From Marinobacter salarius (GTDB lineage Bacteria > Pseudomonadota > Gammaproteobacteria > Pseudomonadales > Oleiphilaceae), in assembly GCF_032922745.1 (NCBI RefSeq), contig NZ_CP136693.1, forward strand, positions 4,278,001 through 4,342,000: a DNA stretch of 64,000 nucleotides. Reading direction: 5' to 3'. The notes beneath the pieces were generated by a model. That model did no database searches, was not told the origin of the DNA, and was given only the letters and a program-made list of their open reading frames with translations. A program made the position numbers and the translations under genes. Positions 8,623 to 16,675 of this stretch are shown here, piece after piece (position 1 is the first letter of the stretch; each line of letters opens with the position of its first letter).

Positions 8623-9714
8623 ATGGGATTTAACTGCGGCATCGTCGGCCTTCCCAACGTCGGCAAATCCACCCTGTTCAACGCACTGACCAAATCCGGT
8701 ATTGGCGCGGAAAACTTCCCCTTCTGCACCATTGAGCCTAACGCCGGCGTCGTGGCCATGCCCGACCCCCGCCTCAACAAGCTCGCTGACATCGTAAAGC
8801 CGGAAAAGGTGGTGGCAACCACGATGGAGTTCGTGGATATCGCCGGCCTGGTAGAAGGTGCCTCGAAAGGCGAAGGCCTGGGCAACCAGTTCCTGGCCAA
8901 CATCCGTCAGACCGACGCCATTGCCCATGTGGTGCGTTGCTTCGAGGACGACAACGTCATTCACGTCGCCAACAAGATTGACCCGGCGTCGGATATCGAA
9001 ATCATCAACACAGAACTGGCCCTGGCTGATCTGGAAACCGTCGAGAAAGCCATCAAACGGGTTCAGCGAGTCGCAAAGAGCGGCGACAAAGAGGCCAAAG
9101 CTCAGCTTGAAGTCTTCGACACCCTGCTTCCCGTGCTGAACGAAGGCAAACCGGTTCGCAGCATGAATCTCGACAAAGAGAAGATGGCACTGATCCGCGA
9201 ACTCTGCCTGCTCACCGTAAAGCCAACCATGTACATCGCCAACGTCAGCGAAGACGGGTTCGAGAATAACCCTCACCTGGACACCGTGAAAAAGATTGCG
9301 GAATCCGAGAACGCAGTTGTGGTGCCTATCTGCAACAAGATAGAAGCCGAAATCTCCGAACTGGAAGACGACGAAAAATCCATGTTCCTGGAAGAAATGG
9401 GCATGGACGAGCCTGGCCTGGACCGGGTCATTCGCGGCGGCTACGGCCTGCTGAACCTTCAGACCTACTTTACCGCAGGGGTGAAGGAAGTCCGCGCCTG
9501 GACGGTAAAAGTGGGCGCTACCGCACCACAGGCGGCAGGCGTGATCCATACCGACTTCGAACGCGGCTTCATCCGCGCCGAAGTGGTGAGCTACGATGAC
9601 TTCGTCAAGTACAACGGTGAGGCCGGAGCCAAGGAAGCCGGCAAGTGGCGCCTTGAGGGCAAGGAATACATCGTCCAGGACGGCGACGTTGTCCACTTTC
9701 GGTTCAATGTCTGA
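8623..9714 (+). CDS. ychF: Ribosome-binding ATPase YchF (Obg family)
   Basis: 363 residues. Walker A GLPNVGKSTLFNAL lies at the N-terminus, the DIAGLVEGAS switch region near residue 70, and NKID-type and coiled-coil segments follow, with a C-terminal TGS domain (LQTYFTAGVKEVRAWTV to the end). YchF is unusual in the Obg family in preferring ATP; it binds the ribosome and is linked to oxidative-stress responses. The product begins MGFNCGIVGLPN. Confidence 0.97.
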   Translation: MGFNCGIVGLPNVGKSTLFNALTKSGIGAENFPFCTIEPNAGVVAMPDPRLNKLADIVKPEKVVATTMEFVDIAGLVEGASKGEGLGNQFLANIRQTDAIAHVVRCFEDDNVIHVANKIDPASDIEIINTELALADLETVEKAIKRVQRVAKSGDKEAKAQLEVFDTLLPVLNEGKPVRSMNLDKEKMALIRELCLLTVKPTMYIANVSEDGFENNPHLDTVKKIAESENAVVVPICNKIEAEISELEDDEKSMFLEEMGMDEPGLDRVIRGGYGLLNLQTYFTAGVKEVRAWTVKVGATAPQAAGVIHTDFERGFIRAEVVSYDDFVKYNGEAGAKEAGKWRLEGKEYIVQDGDVVHFRFNV

Positions 9715-9735
9715 CCGCGCAGGAGCGTTCTGACG

Positions 9736-10476
9736 GTGAGCCTCGTGCCCGCATGCTGCAGTACCCCGGATGACCGGTGGCCCTGGCCGCAATCGTTGCC
9801 GGGGCTTGAGCTGATCAGCCTGGACTTTGACCCCGATAACCTCAAACCGGACGACTTCACGATCAGTGACATCGTCCCACCACCGTCGGTGGAAAGGGCT
9901 GTTGCCAAACGCCAGGCGGAATACCTGGCTGGCCGTTTCTGCGCCCGCGAAGGCTTGTTGCGCGCCACGGGGCAACCGGTGGTGCCAGCCCTCGGCGATG
10001 ACCGGGCGCCGGTATGGCCAACTGGCTGCGTGGGCTCGATCACCCACACCCGGGGTTGGGCTGCGGCGGTTATCGGCCAGCAACAGGATTACGCCGGAGT
10101 TGGCCTGGACGCGGAAGTCATCATGCCCGATGAACGCGCCCTGCCGCTTTGCCGGCAAATATTGACGCCTTCTGAGCAGGAACGATTCAGCGCCGAGCTA
10201 ACCAGTCAGGCGGGTTTTTTTATTACCCTGGCATTCTGCCTCAAGGAAACGCTCTTCAAAGCACTCTACCCCCTTGTTCAACAGCGATTCTACTTTGAAC
10301 ACGCAGAAGTTCTGTCCTGGCACCCCGACGGCAGCGCCCGATTGCGCCTGCTCAAAACACTGTCACAGGAATGGACATCGCACACTGAACTGGACGCATG
10401 GTTTATCCGGGAAGAGCATCGGCTTGTCAGCCTGATAGTGGTTCCGGCCTACGGACATTCTGCTTCCGGCGCGTAG
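9736..10476 (+). CDS. 4'-phosphopantetheinyl transferase, Sfp/EntD type
   Basis: 246 residues from a GTG with AGGAG 10 nt upstream. It transfers the phosphopantetheine arm of CoA to a serine of carrier-protein domains. Key motifs: GSITHTRGWAAAV (about 100-112), the metal-binding VGLDAE with Asp 125 and Glu 127, and the FCLKETLFKALYP motif with Lys 170 and Glu 171. The length and the N-terminal extension match EntD-like enzymes that serve siderophore NRPSs rather than the short AcpS. It ends 2 nt before the fhuF stop on the other strand, so both neighbours have siderophore-type functions. No NRPS is in the window, so the carrier protein is unknown. Confidence 0.92.
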   Translation: MSLVPACCSTPDDRWPWPQSLPGLELISLDFDPDNLKPDDFTISDIVPPPSVERAVAKRQAEYLAGRFCAREGLLRATGQPVVPALGDDRAPVWPTGCVGSITHTRGWAAAVIGQQQDYAGVGLDAEVIMPDERALPLCRQILTPSEQERFSAELTSQAGFFITLAFCLKETLFKALYPLVQQRFYFEHAEVLSWHPDGSARLRLLKTLSQEWTSHTELDAWFIREEHRLVSLIVVPAYGHSASGA

Positions 10477-10478
10477 CG

Positions 10479-11249
10479 TCAGACGCTATAAGCAAGACTT
10501 TCAGGCAGCTTTGCCCCTTTGGGTGGCCGATCAATATGGGGGCAATTCTCACACAGCTCCAACCCTGGCAAGCGGTACCGTATACAGCATTGTCGACGCT
10601 GCCGTAACGGAGAGGGGCCCACGTTACGGGGAATATACCGCACGGGACGGTACATCGGGTTTCGCTTTCCGTCTGGGCGGTACTCGGATTCTATAAGCCG
10701 CCTTCCATCTTCCAGGCAGGCCGACGGCACACCCATTTGTTTCAACGCCCCTACCAGCCATTCAATGTAATTCGCAGCATTATTCCAGAGCACCTTGCCA
10801 GACAGTTTAACCTGGCGACTCCACCCCACGACTAATGGCTCGAAATTCTCCTCCAGGAGCTCTCCAAAACGCTCAAACGGGCTCGCTGGCACCCGCTCAA
10901 AGGGGCGACCTTCATCGGGAATACGAAAAGCCTCAGGAAGACCATCGCAACCCATAATAATCTCAAGTGTGTCGAGCCCGACCGGCAATTCCCGATCCAA
11001 CACGAGGTTGGCCGTTATGGTCGGAATAACGAGCTTTGCAAAATAGGTACGCGACCATTGGGAAAGCAGTGCGCGGTCATCGTCACCGGGTTGGGTACGA
11101 CGATAACACTCCAGCAACCACGACAAGCCATCCTCCGTAACCAGGTCCCGCGCCGGTGTAGCGGGGCGCGTATCGTCGGGCAACACCAGGATCGTCCGGT
11201 AGTACTCAAAGTCACCAACAAACAGCGGCGCAAGTGCGGGAATGGTCAT
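10479..11249 (-). CDS. fhuF: Siderophore-iron reductase, FhuF type [2Fe-2S] protein
   Basis: 256 residues from the ATG at 11249, chosen because it gives the usual family length (about 260) and leaves the Fur box 56 nt upstream; the open frame continues to 11474 but runs through that operator. The C-terminus has the FhuF cluster signature CC-x10-C-x2-C (Cys 221, 222, 233 and 236), which holds an unusual [2Fe-2S] cluster. FhuF proteins reduce ferric siderophore in the cytoplasm to release iron. An overlapping Fur operator predicts repression by iron. No clear Shine-Dalgarno sequence is seen before this ATG. Confidence 0.9.
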   Translation of the reverse strand: MTIPALAPLFVGDFEYYRTILVLPDDTRPATPARDLVTEDGLSWLLECYRRTQPGDDDRALLSQWSRTYFAKLVIPTITANLVLDRELPVGLDTLEIIMGCDGLPEAFRIPDEGRPFERVPASPFERFGELLEENFEPLVVGWSRQVKLSGKVLWNNAANYIEWLVGALKQMGVPSACLEDGRRLIESEYRPDGKRNPMYRPVRYIPRNVGPSPLRQRRQCCIRYRLPGLELCENCPHIDRPPKGAKLPESLAYSV

Positions 11250-11304
11250 GGATAAAACAACGAAAGTGGTTAAATGGCCGGAATGGCACGCTGATACGAG
11301 CGGA

Positions 11305-11333
11305 CATATAATGATAATAATTATCATTATATG
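11305..11333. promoter_or_regulatory. Fur operator (iron box) upstream of fhuF
   Basis: A perfect 13-bp inverted repeat separated by 3 nt: CATATAATGATAA (11305-11317) and TTATCATTATATG (11321-11333). Its core TGATAATAATTATCA (11312-11326) is an exact 7-1-7 Fur recognition palindrome. It lies 56 nt before the fhuF start and so should cover the fhuF promoter. Confidence 0.93.
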
Positions 11334-11405
11334 TTTTTTTGGTTCCCGAACAAGAGGCAACCATCGCAATCCAAGATATCCGAGCACACAAAACCTAAAA
11401 GAGGG

Positions 11406-11434
11406 TTGACAGTACCGGGTAAAATCCAGAAAAT
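11406..11434 (+). promoter_or_regulatory. Probable sigma-70 promoter of tRNA-Met
   Basis: A consensus -35 TTGACA (11406-11411), 17-nt spacer and a weak -10 GAAAAT (11429-11434), followed by a GC-rich discriminator ACGCGCC. The discriminator matches that of the tRNA-Leu promoter in this window and is of the type associated with stringent control of stable RNA. The tRNA begins about 35 nt downstream. Confidence 0.6.
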
Positions 11435-11469
11435 ACGCGCCTCGTTTGGAGCTCATCCAGAACGAATTT

Positions 11470-11546
11470 GGCAAGGTAGCTCAGTTGGTTAGAGCACGGC
11501 ACTCATAATGCCGGGGTCGGCGGTTCGACTCCGCCCCTTGCTACCA
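11470..11546 (+). tRNA. tRNA-Met, elongator (anticodon CAT)
   Basis: 77 nt with encoded CCA. Acceptor GGCAAGG (11470-11476) pairs with CCTTGCT (11536-11542; one G-T pair), discriminator A. The anticodon loop CTCATAA is closed by a GGCA/TGCC stem; T arm GGCGG/CCGCC around TTCGACT. The D-arm and variable-loop pattern (TAGCTCAGTTGGTTAGAGCA, GGGGTC) resembles elongator tRNA-Met of Escherichia coli rather than initiator or the lysidine tRNA-Ile, but CAT anticodons can be confused, so the subtype is slightly less certain than the tRNA itself. Confidence 0.95.
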
Positions 11547-11552
11547 GAATTT

Positions 11553-11584
11553 AAAAGGTCGCGACTCACGTCGTGACCTTTTTT
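11553..11584 (+). terminator. Terminator after tRNA-Met
   Basis: Stem AAAAGGTCGCGAC (11553-11565) with GTCGTGACCTTTT (11570-11582), one wobble, loop of 4 nt and a T run. It directly follows the tRNA. Confidence 0.85.
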
Positions 11585-11657
11585 CGTTTCGGGGACGCCC
11601 CCGCCCTTCCCGGGAATTGAACGCGGGACGACCCGCCTCCATTGTTCCTGAATTTCC

Positions 11658-12083
11658 ATGAGAACCACTAAAGACAGAATCCGTCAGGCCGTCTCGTTCG
11701 AGATCATCGGCCTGCTTATCGCCATCCCATTAGCCGCATTTGTGTTTGGCTTCGAGCTCGACAAAACCAGCGTCCTGGCTGCCATAGGTGCAACCATGGC
11801 AACCGGCTGGAACTACCTCTTCAATCTCATGTTCGATCACGGCCTGAAACGGCTTACCGGCTCTACTCGTAAGTCACTGAAGATGCGGTTATTTCATGCG
11901 CTCAGCTTTGAACTGGGCCTGATGATAACCTTCCTTCCGGTCATCGCCTGGTGGATGGGCATTGGGCTGGTTGAGGCACTGATCGTCGACATCGCCTTCG
12001 TGGTCTTTTATCTGGTGTATGCGTTCGTTTTCACCTGGTGCTACGACACGGTGTTTCCTGACAACGACGCCAGTCTCAGTTGA
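11658..12083 (+). CDS. PACE-family multidrug efflux transporter (bacterial transmembrane pair domain)
   Basis: 141 residues, four predicted membrane helices arranged as two tandem hairpins, each starting with the family motif R-x3-F/H-A-x2-FE: RIRQAVSFE (Glu 15) and RLFHALSFE (Glu 85). The WNYLFNLMFD motif follows helix 2. The family prototype AceI of Acinetobacter exports chlorhexidine and short-chain diamines, and its essential Glu is also residue 15. It is an inner-membrane proton-coupled exporter; the substrate here is not known. Its 3' end overlaps the convergent solute-binding-protein gene by 8 nt. Confidence 0.92.
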   Translation: MRTTKDRIRQAVSFEIIGLLIAIPLAAFVFGFELDKTSVLAAIGATMATGWNYLFNLMFDHGLKRLTGSTRKSLKMRLFHALSFELGLMITFLPVIAWWMGIGLVEALIVDIAFVVFYLVYAFVFTWCYDTVFPDNDASLS

Positions 12084-12777
12084 GATCGTTTCGATACCGG
12101 CACCATCGAATGGCCTGGCGCAGCTCTTCCGTCAACCGGCCATTCCCGTGCTCATGGGAAACATAAAGGGACAGATCTACCCAGGCTGCCCGTCGCACAA
12201 AGTAATCGCCCTCATAATCGGCCATAAACGTGTCCACGAGCACCCAGGGAATGACCACAACATCTGCCCGGCCCAGCTTGAGCAGGTAGACTGCCTGGCG
12301 CCATTCGGATACGTGTAGAATCTTTGCGTTTTCGCCCTGGATCAGCTTATCCCCGACGAACCTCCTGACAAAGGCATAGGTGAGGCCAGCGGTTTGGCCG
12401 AGGGGAGGCATTTCTTCCAGAAACAGGTAGACGTACTCGGTCTGGAAGAGTCCCCCACCAAAGTCCGCGTAGCGGTCCCGTTCAGAGGTTTGAACCAGGG
12501 GAAAACCCACCGCAACACCGCCCATTCTCAGCTGGTAGAGCAGTTGCGCCAAAGGCATTTCAACGAACTGAAATTCCCCGGGGACCCGCTCGAACACGCA
12601 TCGGTAGAACGCGGAAAAGCGCCCCTCCAGCGCTCCCTCCGTGACCGTTATTTCCCGCTCTATTCCAGCAACAATCCCGACGCGCACTGGTTCCTGTGCA
12701 CACAAAAGGTTCAAGGGCATCGTGATCGCGAGGAGAGCGATCAGTAGGGGCTGATAGCGCGCAGACTTCCTGTCCAT
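12076..12777 (-). CDS. Orphan periplasmic solute-binding protein, family 3 type
   Basis: 233 residues with an N-terminal signal peptide (hydrophobic stretch from about 10 to 27, then AQEP) and a periplasmic two-lobe pattern resembling SBP_bac_3 proteins: PVRVGIVAGIEREI at the mature start, then a central GVAVGFPLVQTSERDRYADFGG segment typical of the first hinge. Family 3 proteins bind amino acids or feed two-component sensors. No permease or ATPase of the amino-acid type is next to it; the adjacent operon is a peptide (Opp) transporter of a different family. It may serve a distant transporter or a sensor. Family assignment is moderate because similarity is judged from pattern only. Confidence 0.7.
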   Translation of the reverse strand: MDRKSARYQPLLIALLAITMPLNLLCAQEPVRVGIVAGIEREITVTEGALEGRFSAFYRCVFERVPGEFQFVEMPLAQLLYQLRMGGVAVGFPLVQTSERDRYADFGGGLFQTEYVYLFLEEMPPLGQTAGLTYAFVRRFVGDKLIQGENAKILHVSEWRQAVYLLKLGRADVVVIPWVLVDTFMADYEGDYFVRRAAWVDLSLYVSHEHGNGRLTEELRQAIRWCRYRNDLN

Positions 12778-12819
12778 AAGAGTGACTCGTCAACACGGAG
12801 ATCCATTCACTCCACAAGC

Positions 12820-13830
12820 TTAGTTCAATTCTTCATCCCGCTCCACGTAGTGACACGCCACCCAATGCCCTGCCCCGGTCTTATCCTCCAGAACGGGTAT
12901 CTCTCTACCACAATACTCAGTGGCCAGCGGGCATCGCGTGCGGAACACACAGCCGCTAGGGGGATTCATCGGGGACGGCAGGTCGCCCTCCAGTTCGGCC
13001 GGAGGCTTGGCCCGCGCCCTCTCCGGGTCAGGAATCGGCACCGCGGCCATCAGGGCCTGAGTGTAAGGATGCCGGGGGTTGGCGAACAGTTCAGCACGGG
13101 AGGCGTTTTCGGCCACATTGCCCAGGTACAGCACCATCACCCGGTCGCTGATGTGTTTGACCACGCTCAGGTCGTGAGCGATGAAGATCAGTGAAAGCCC
13201 CATGTCCCGCTGCAAGCTTTTCAACAGGTTGATGACTTGGGCCTGTACGGAGACATCCAGCGCAGACACCGGTTCGTCACAGATGATCAGTTTCGGCTCC
13301 AGAATCAACGCCCGGGCGATGCCCACCCGCTGGCACTGGCCGCCTGAAAATTCATGGGGGTAGCGGTTTTTCTGGTGAGGGTGCAGGCCAACGCGATCCA
13401 TGATGGCATCCACTTTCTCCCTTAGCTCGGCGCCCTTGATATCCGGGTAGTGGGTACGCAGGGGCTCAGCAATGATGTCGCCGACGGTCATTCGTGGCGA
13501 CAGAGAGGCAAGCGGATCCTGGAACACCATCTGCAGGCGTTGGCGACGCTTGCGCAGTTGTTTCAGGTTGAGCCCCCGCAGGTCCTCGCCCAACCACCCC
13601 ACCTTTCCCGCCTGGCTGGGCACCATGCCCATGATGGCCCTTGCCAGGGTGGACTTGCCGCAGCCGGACTCTCCCACGATGCCGAGGGTTTCGCCCTCGT
13701 TGAGGGTGAAGCTGACGTTGTTCACCGCTTTTAGTGGCTGCGGCCGAGTCCAGGGCCAGGCGTTGCGAGGCATGATGTCGAAGGTAACCCGCAGGTTTTC
13801 CACCGTCAGCAGGCGCTGTTGTTCGCTCAT
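12820..13830 (-). CDS. oppF: Oligopeptide ABC transporter ATP-binding subunit OppF-like
   Basis: 336 residues from the ATG at 13830, preceded by GGGAGG and overlapping the upstream gene by 4 nt (ATGA); the open frame extends further back but within oppD. Walker A GESGCGKSTLARA, signature FSGGQCQRVGIARAL, Walker B KLIICDEPVSALDVS, then the C-terminal oligopeptide/dipeptide domain with the Cys-rich segment CVFRTRCPLATEYCGRE, which in this family can hold an iron-sulfur cluster. Last gene of oppA-B-C-D-F. It energises uptake together with OppD. Confidence 0.94.
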   Translation of the reverse strand: MSEQQRLLTVENLRVTFDIMPRNAWPWTRPQPLKAVNNVSFTLNEGETLGIVGESGCGKSTLARAIMGMVPSQAGKVGWLGEDLRGLNLKQLRKRRQRLQMVFQDPLASLSPRMTVGDIIAEPLRTHYPDIKGAELREKVDAIMDRVGLHPHQKNRYPHEFSGGQCQRVGIARALILEPKLIICDEPVSALDVSVQAQVINLLKSLQRDMGLSLIFIAHDLSVVKHISDRVMVLYLGNVAENASRAELFANPRHPYTQALMAAVPIPDPERARAKPPAELEGDLPSPMNPPSGCVFRTRCPLATEYCGREIPVLEDKTGAGHWVACHYVERDEELN

Positions 13831-14795
13831 CGAATCGCCTCCCTTGGCAGGTTGCATACACGAATCCGCTCTGCCCCGAATCGCTCCGGTGGGTCGAGTT
13901 CGTGATAGCAGCGCGGCTCCGCCACGGGGCAACGGTCGCAGAATGGACAGCCCGGCGGCAGGTTCATCAGGTTGGGCGGGTTGCCGGGGATGGTGACCAG
14001 TTCATCCATCTGCTCATCAATACGCGGAATGGCGCCCATCAGGCCTTTGGTATAGGGATGGGAGGGATCCCGGAACAGGTCCCGGGTGGCAGCAAACTCC
14101 ATCATCTGGCCGCCGTACATCACCAATGTCTGGTCGCAGCTGCCGGCCACTACGCCCAGGTCGTGGGTGATCAGGATAATCGCGGTATTGAATTCCTGTT
14201 GCAGCTCCTGCAACAGATCCATCACCTGAGCCTGTACCGTAACATCCAGGGCAGTCGTGGGTTCGTCCGCAATCAGCAGGCGCGGCCGGCACAACAGGGA
14301 CATGGCGATCATGACCCGTTGACGCATGCCCCCGGAGAATTCATGGGGGTAACAATGAATTCGGTTGCGGGCCTCGGGGATACGAACCGCTTCCAGCATC
14401 TGCAGGGATTCCTGAAGAGCCTGTTTGCGGCTGATGCCTTTGTGTTGCACCAGCACTTCGATGAGCTGGTCGCTGACTTTCATGAACGGGTTCAGGGACG
14501 TCATCGGGTCCTGGAAAATCATGCCGATGCGGGCCGCACGGATCTGATTCATCCGCTTTTCCGGCAAGTTAAGCAGTGGCTCGCCTTCAAAGATCACCTC
14601 GCCATTGACCCGGGCGTTGTCCGGGAGCAGGCCCATCAGCGCAAATACCCCCTGGCTTTTACCCGCGCCGGACTCACCCACGATGCCCAGAGTCTGCCCA
14701 GCCTCCAACTGGTAGCTGAGCCCCCTCACTGCCTGCAAGGTGCCATCCGGTGTATCGAAGGCCACTTCGAGATTATTGACTTCCAGCATTGCCAT
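13827..14795 (-). CDS. oppD: Oligopeptide ABC transporter ATP-binding subunit OppD-like
   Basis: 322 residues from the ATG at 14795 (AGGAA 8 nt upstream); an in-frame earlier ATG at 14840 would lie inside oppC. Walker A GESGAGKSQGVFALMG, signature FSGGMRQRVMIAMSL, Walker B RLLIADEPTTALDVT, and a C-terminal CPFCDRCPVAEPRC cysteine cluster of the Opp/Dpp ATPases. Starts 19 nt after the oppC stop and overlaps oppF, indicating one transcript. Confidence 0.94.
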   Translation of the reverse strand: MAMLEVNNLEVAFDTPDGTLQAVRGLSYQLEAGQTLGIVGESGAGKSQGVFALMGLLPDNARVNGEVIFEGEPLLNLPEKRMNQIRAARIGMIFQDPMTSLNPFMKVSDQLIEVLVQHKGISRKQALQESLQMLEAVRIPEARNRIHCYPHEFSGGMRQRVMIAMSLLCRPRLLIADEPTTALDVTVQAQVMDLLQELQQEFNTAIILITHDLGVVAGSCDQTLVMYGGQMMEFAATRDLFRDPSHPYTKGLMGAIPRIDEQMDELVTIPGNPPNLMNLPPGCPFCDRCPVAEPRCYHELDPPERFGAERIRVCNLPREAIR

Positions 14796-14814
14796 AGATC
14801 GAGTTCCTGCCGGC

Positions 14815-15747
14815 TCAGCGGTCTTTAGGGTCAAGGGCATCCCGCAGCCCGTCGCCGAGAAAATTGAAACAGAACAGGGTGAGCACCAGCATCAGCATCG
14901 GGAAAATCAGGGTCCATGGCGCGGTCCACATGGCATCCGCGCCTTCGGAAATCAGCGCACCCCATGAGGTGTAGGGTTCCGACACCCCAAGCCCCAGGAA
15001 CGAGATAAAGGATTCGAACAGGATCATCTCCGGCACCAGCAGGGTTGCATAAACAATCACCACGCCCAGCACATTGGGCACGATGTGGCGGAGCACGATC
15101 AGGAAGGGATGCACACCGACGGACATGGCGGCCTCAATGTACTCCTTGCGCTTCAGGCTCAGAGTCTGGCCCCGCACAATCCGGGCCATATTCAGCCAGC
15201 TCACCGCGCCGATGGCTACGAAAATGAGCAGTACATTGCGCCCGAACACCGCCATCAGAACGATCACCAGGAACATGAAGGGAAAGGCGCTGAGCACTTC
15301 GAGCGTCCGCATCATGATGGCGTCGGTACGGCCACCCACGTAACCGGAAATGGCCCCATAAAGCGTGCCGATGACCACCGCCGTCAGCGCTCCGAGAACG
15401 CCGACCATGAGGGAAATACGGCTGCCCTGCACAGTGCGTTGGTAGAGGTCCCGGCCGATGGGATCAAGACCGAAATAGTGCTGGCTCGCCAGGCTGGGCA
15501 AGCCATCTTCATCCAGGTTTGGCAAACTGGCCCAGTCGATGGACTCGTTATCCCAGGGTGACAGGTACTGGCCGAAGGCCGCGAACAACAGCAACAGTGC
15601 CAGCACGACCAGGCTAGCCACCGCCGCACGGTGGTTCATAAAACGCCGTCGCGCGTCACGCCACAGGCTGCGGCCTTCGGTGTAGGCGTCTTCCGCAAGG
15701 GTGTCCGCCAGTTCGCCCATGCCCGCATGTTTGTCGGAGAAAAACAT
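14815..15747 (-). CDS. oppC: Oligopeptide ABC transporter permease OppC-like
   Basis: 310 residues. A hydrophilic N-terminal stretch of about 40 residues leads into the first membrane segment (VASLVVLALLLLFAAFGQYL), then a periplasmic segment with the HYFGLDPIGRDLYQRTVQGSRISL motif typical of OppC/DppC, and five more membrane segments. The EAA loop (EYIEAAMSVGVHPFLIVLRHI) contacts the ATPases. The start shares one nucleotide with the oppB stop (TGATG). Confidence 0.94.
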   Translation of the reverse strand: MFFSDKHAGMGELADTLAEDAYTEGRSLWRDARRRFMNHRAAVASLVVLALLLLFAAFGQYLSPWDNESIDWASLPNLDEDGLPSLASQHYFGLDPIGRDLYQRTVQGSRISLMVGVLGALTAVVIGTLYGAISGYVGGRTDAIMMRTLEVLSAFPFMFLVIVLMAVFGRNVLLIFVAIGAVSWLNMARIVRGQTLSLKRKEYIEAAMSVGVHPFLIVLRHIVPNVLGVVIVYATLLVPEMILFESFISFLGLGVSEPYTSWGALISEGADAMWTAPWTLIFPMLMLVLTLFCFNFLGDGLRDALDPKDR

Positions 15748-16667
15748 CAGTAACGCACCCTCGGGTCCAGCCAGGTATAGAGAATATCCACCGCCGCGTT
15801 AAAGACGATGGTCAGTACGCCCACCAGAATGGTGACCCCGAGAATCAGTGAGTAGTCCCGGTTGATGGCACCGTTGACGAAGTGCTGGCCAATACCGCCC
15901 GTGGAAAATACCTGATCAATGATCACCGAACCGGTGATGATGCCCACGAAAGCCGGCCCAAGGTACGACACCACCGGAATCAACGCGGGCTTGAGGGCAT
16001 GGCGCAATACGATCTTGTGGCGGGGAATGCCCTTGGCCCGGGCGGTGCGGATGAACGGACTGCGCAGGGTCTCTATCATGCTGCTGCGGGTAATCCGCGC
16101 CACCTGCGCAATGTAGGACGTCGCCATGGCGATGATGGGCAGCACGATGTATTCCACCTGACCGCCTTCCCAGCCGCCGGCAGGCAACCAGCGCAACGTG
16201 ACGGCAAACAGCAGCACCAGCAACGGCGCCATCACGAAATTGGGGAACACCACCCCGGTCATGGCGGCGGTCATCACCGTATAGTCCGGCCAACGGTTCT
16301 GTTTCAGGGCCGCAACCACCCCCAACCCCACCCCGAACACAACCACGAACAGGAAGGACCAGGCACCGATGTAGGCGGACCGGGGAAAGCTGGATTCGAT
16401 CAGCTCATTGACCGTGAAATCCTTATAACGGAACGAGGGCCCCAGGTCGCCCTGGGCGACGTTGCCCACGTAGATGAGGTACTGCTGCCACAGGGGCTTA
16501 TCCAGGTTGTATTTGGCCTCGATGTTTTCCATCACCGCTTCCGGCACATTACGCTCGTTGGTAAACGGGCCGCCAGGTGCCGCGTGCATCAGCACGAACG
16601 AGACAGTGATCAACGCCAGAATGGTTGGTACCGCTACCGCCAGACGCCTGATGATAAAACTGAACAT
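15747..16667 (-). CDS. oppB: Oligopeptide ABC transporter permease OppB-like
   Basis: 306 residues, six predicted membrane segments. OppB/DppB features: N-terminal FIIRRLAVAVPTILALITVSF, the FRYKDFTVNELI periplasmic segment and the EAA loop with TARAKGIPRHKIVLRHALKPA. The ATG is preceded by GAGGGAAGCC and lies 8 nt after oppA. Pairs with OppC to form the membrane channel for peptides. Confidence 0.95.
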   Translation of the reverse strand: MFSFIIRRLAVAVPTILALITVSFVLMHAAPGGPFTNERNVPEAVMENIEAKYNLDKPLWQQYLIYVGNVAQGDLGPSFRYKDFTVNELIESSFPRSAYIGAWSFLFVVVFGVGLGVVAALKQNRWPDYTVMTAAMTGVVFPNFVMAPLLVLLFAVTLRWLPAGGWEGGQVEYIVLPIIAMATSYIAQVARITRSSMIETLRSPFIRTARAKGIPRHKIVLRHALKPALIPVVSYLGPAFVGIITGSVIIDQVFSTGGIGQHFVNGAINRDYSLILGVTILVGVLTIVFNAAVDILYTWLDPRVRY

Positions 16668-16675
16668 GGCTTCCC

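Noticed and set aside
8317..10158. A 613-codon open frame antisense to ychF and the phosphopantetheinyl transferase
   Set aside because: It runs opposite to two genes of clear function; the product looks like a shadow of high-GC codons on the other strand and shows no domain I know.
11250..11474. Upstream extension of the fhuF reading frame
   Set aside because: It crosses the Fur operator and tRNA promoter and has no similarity to FhuF; family length starts at 11249.
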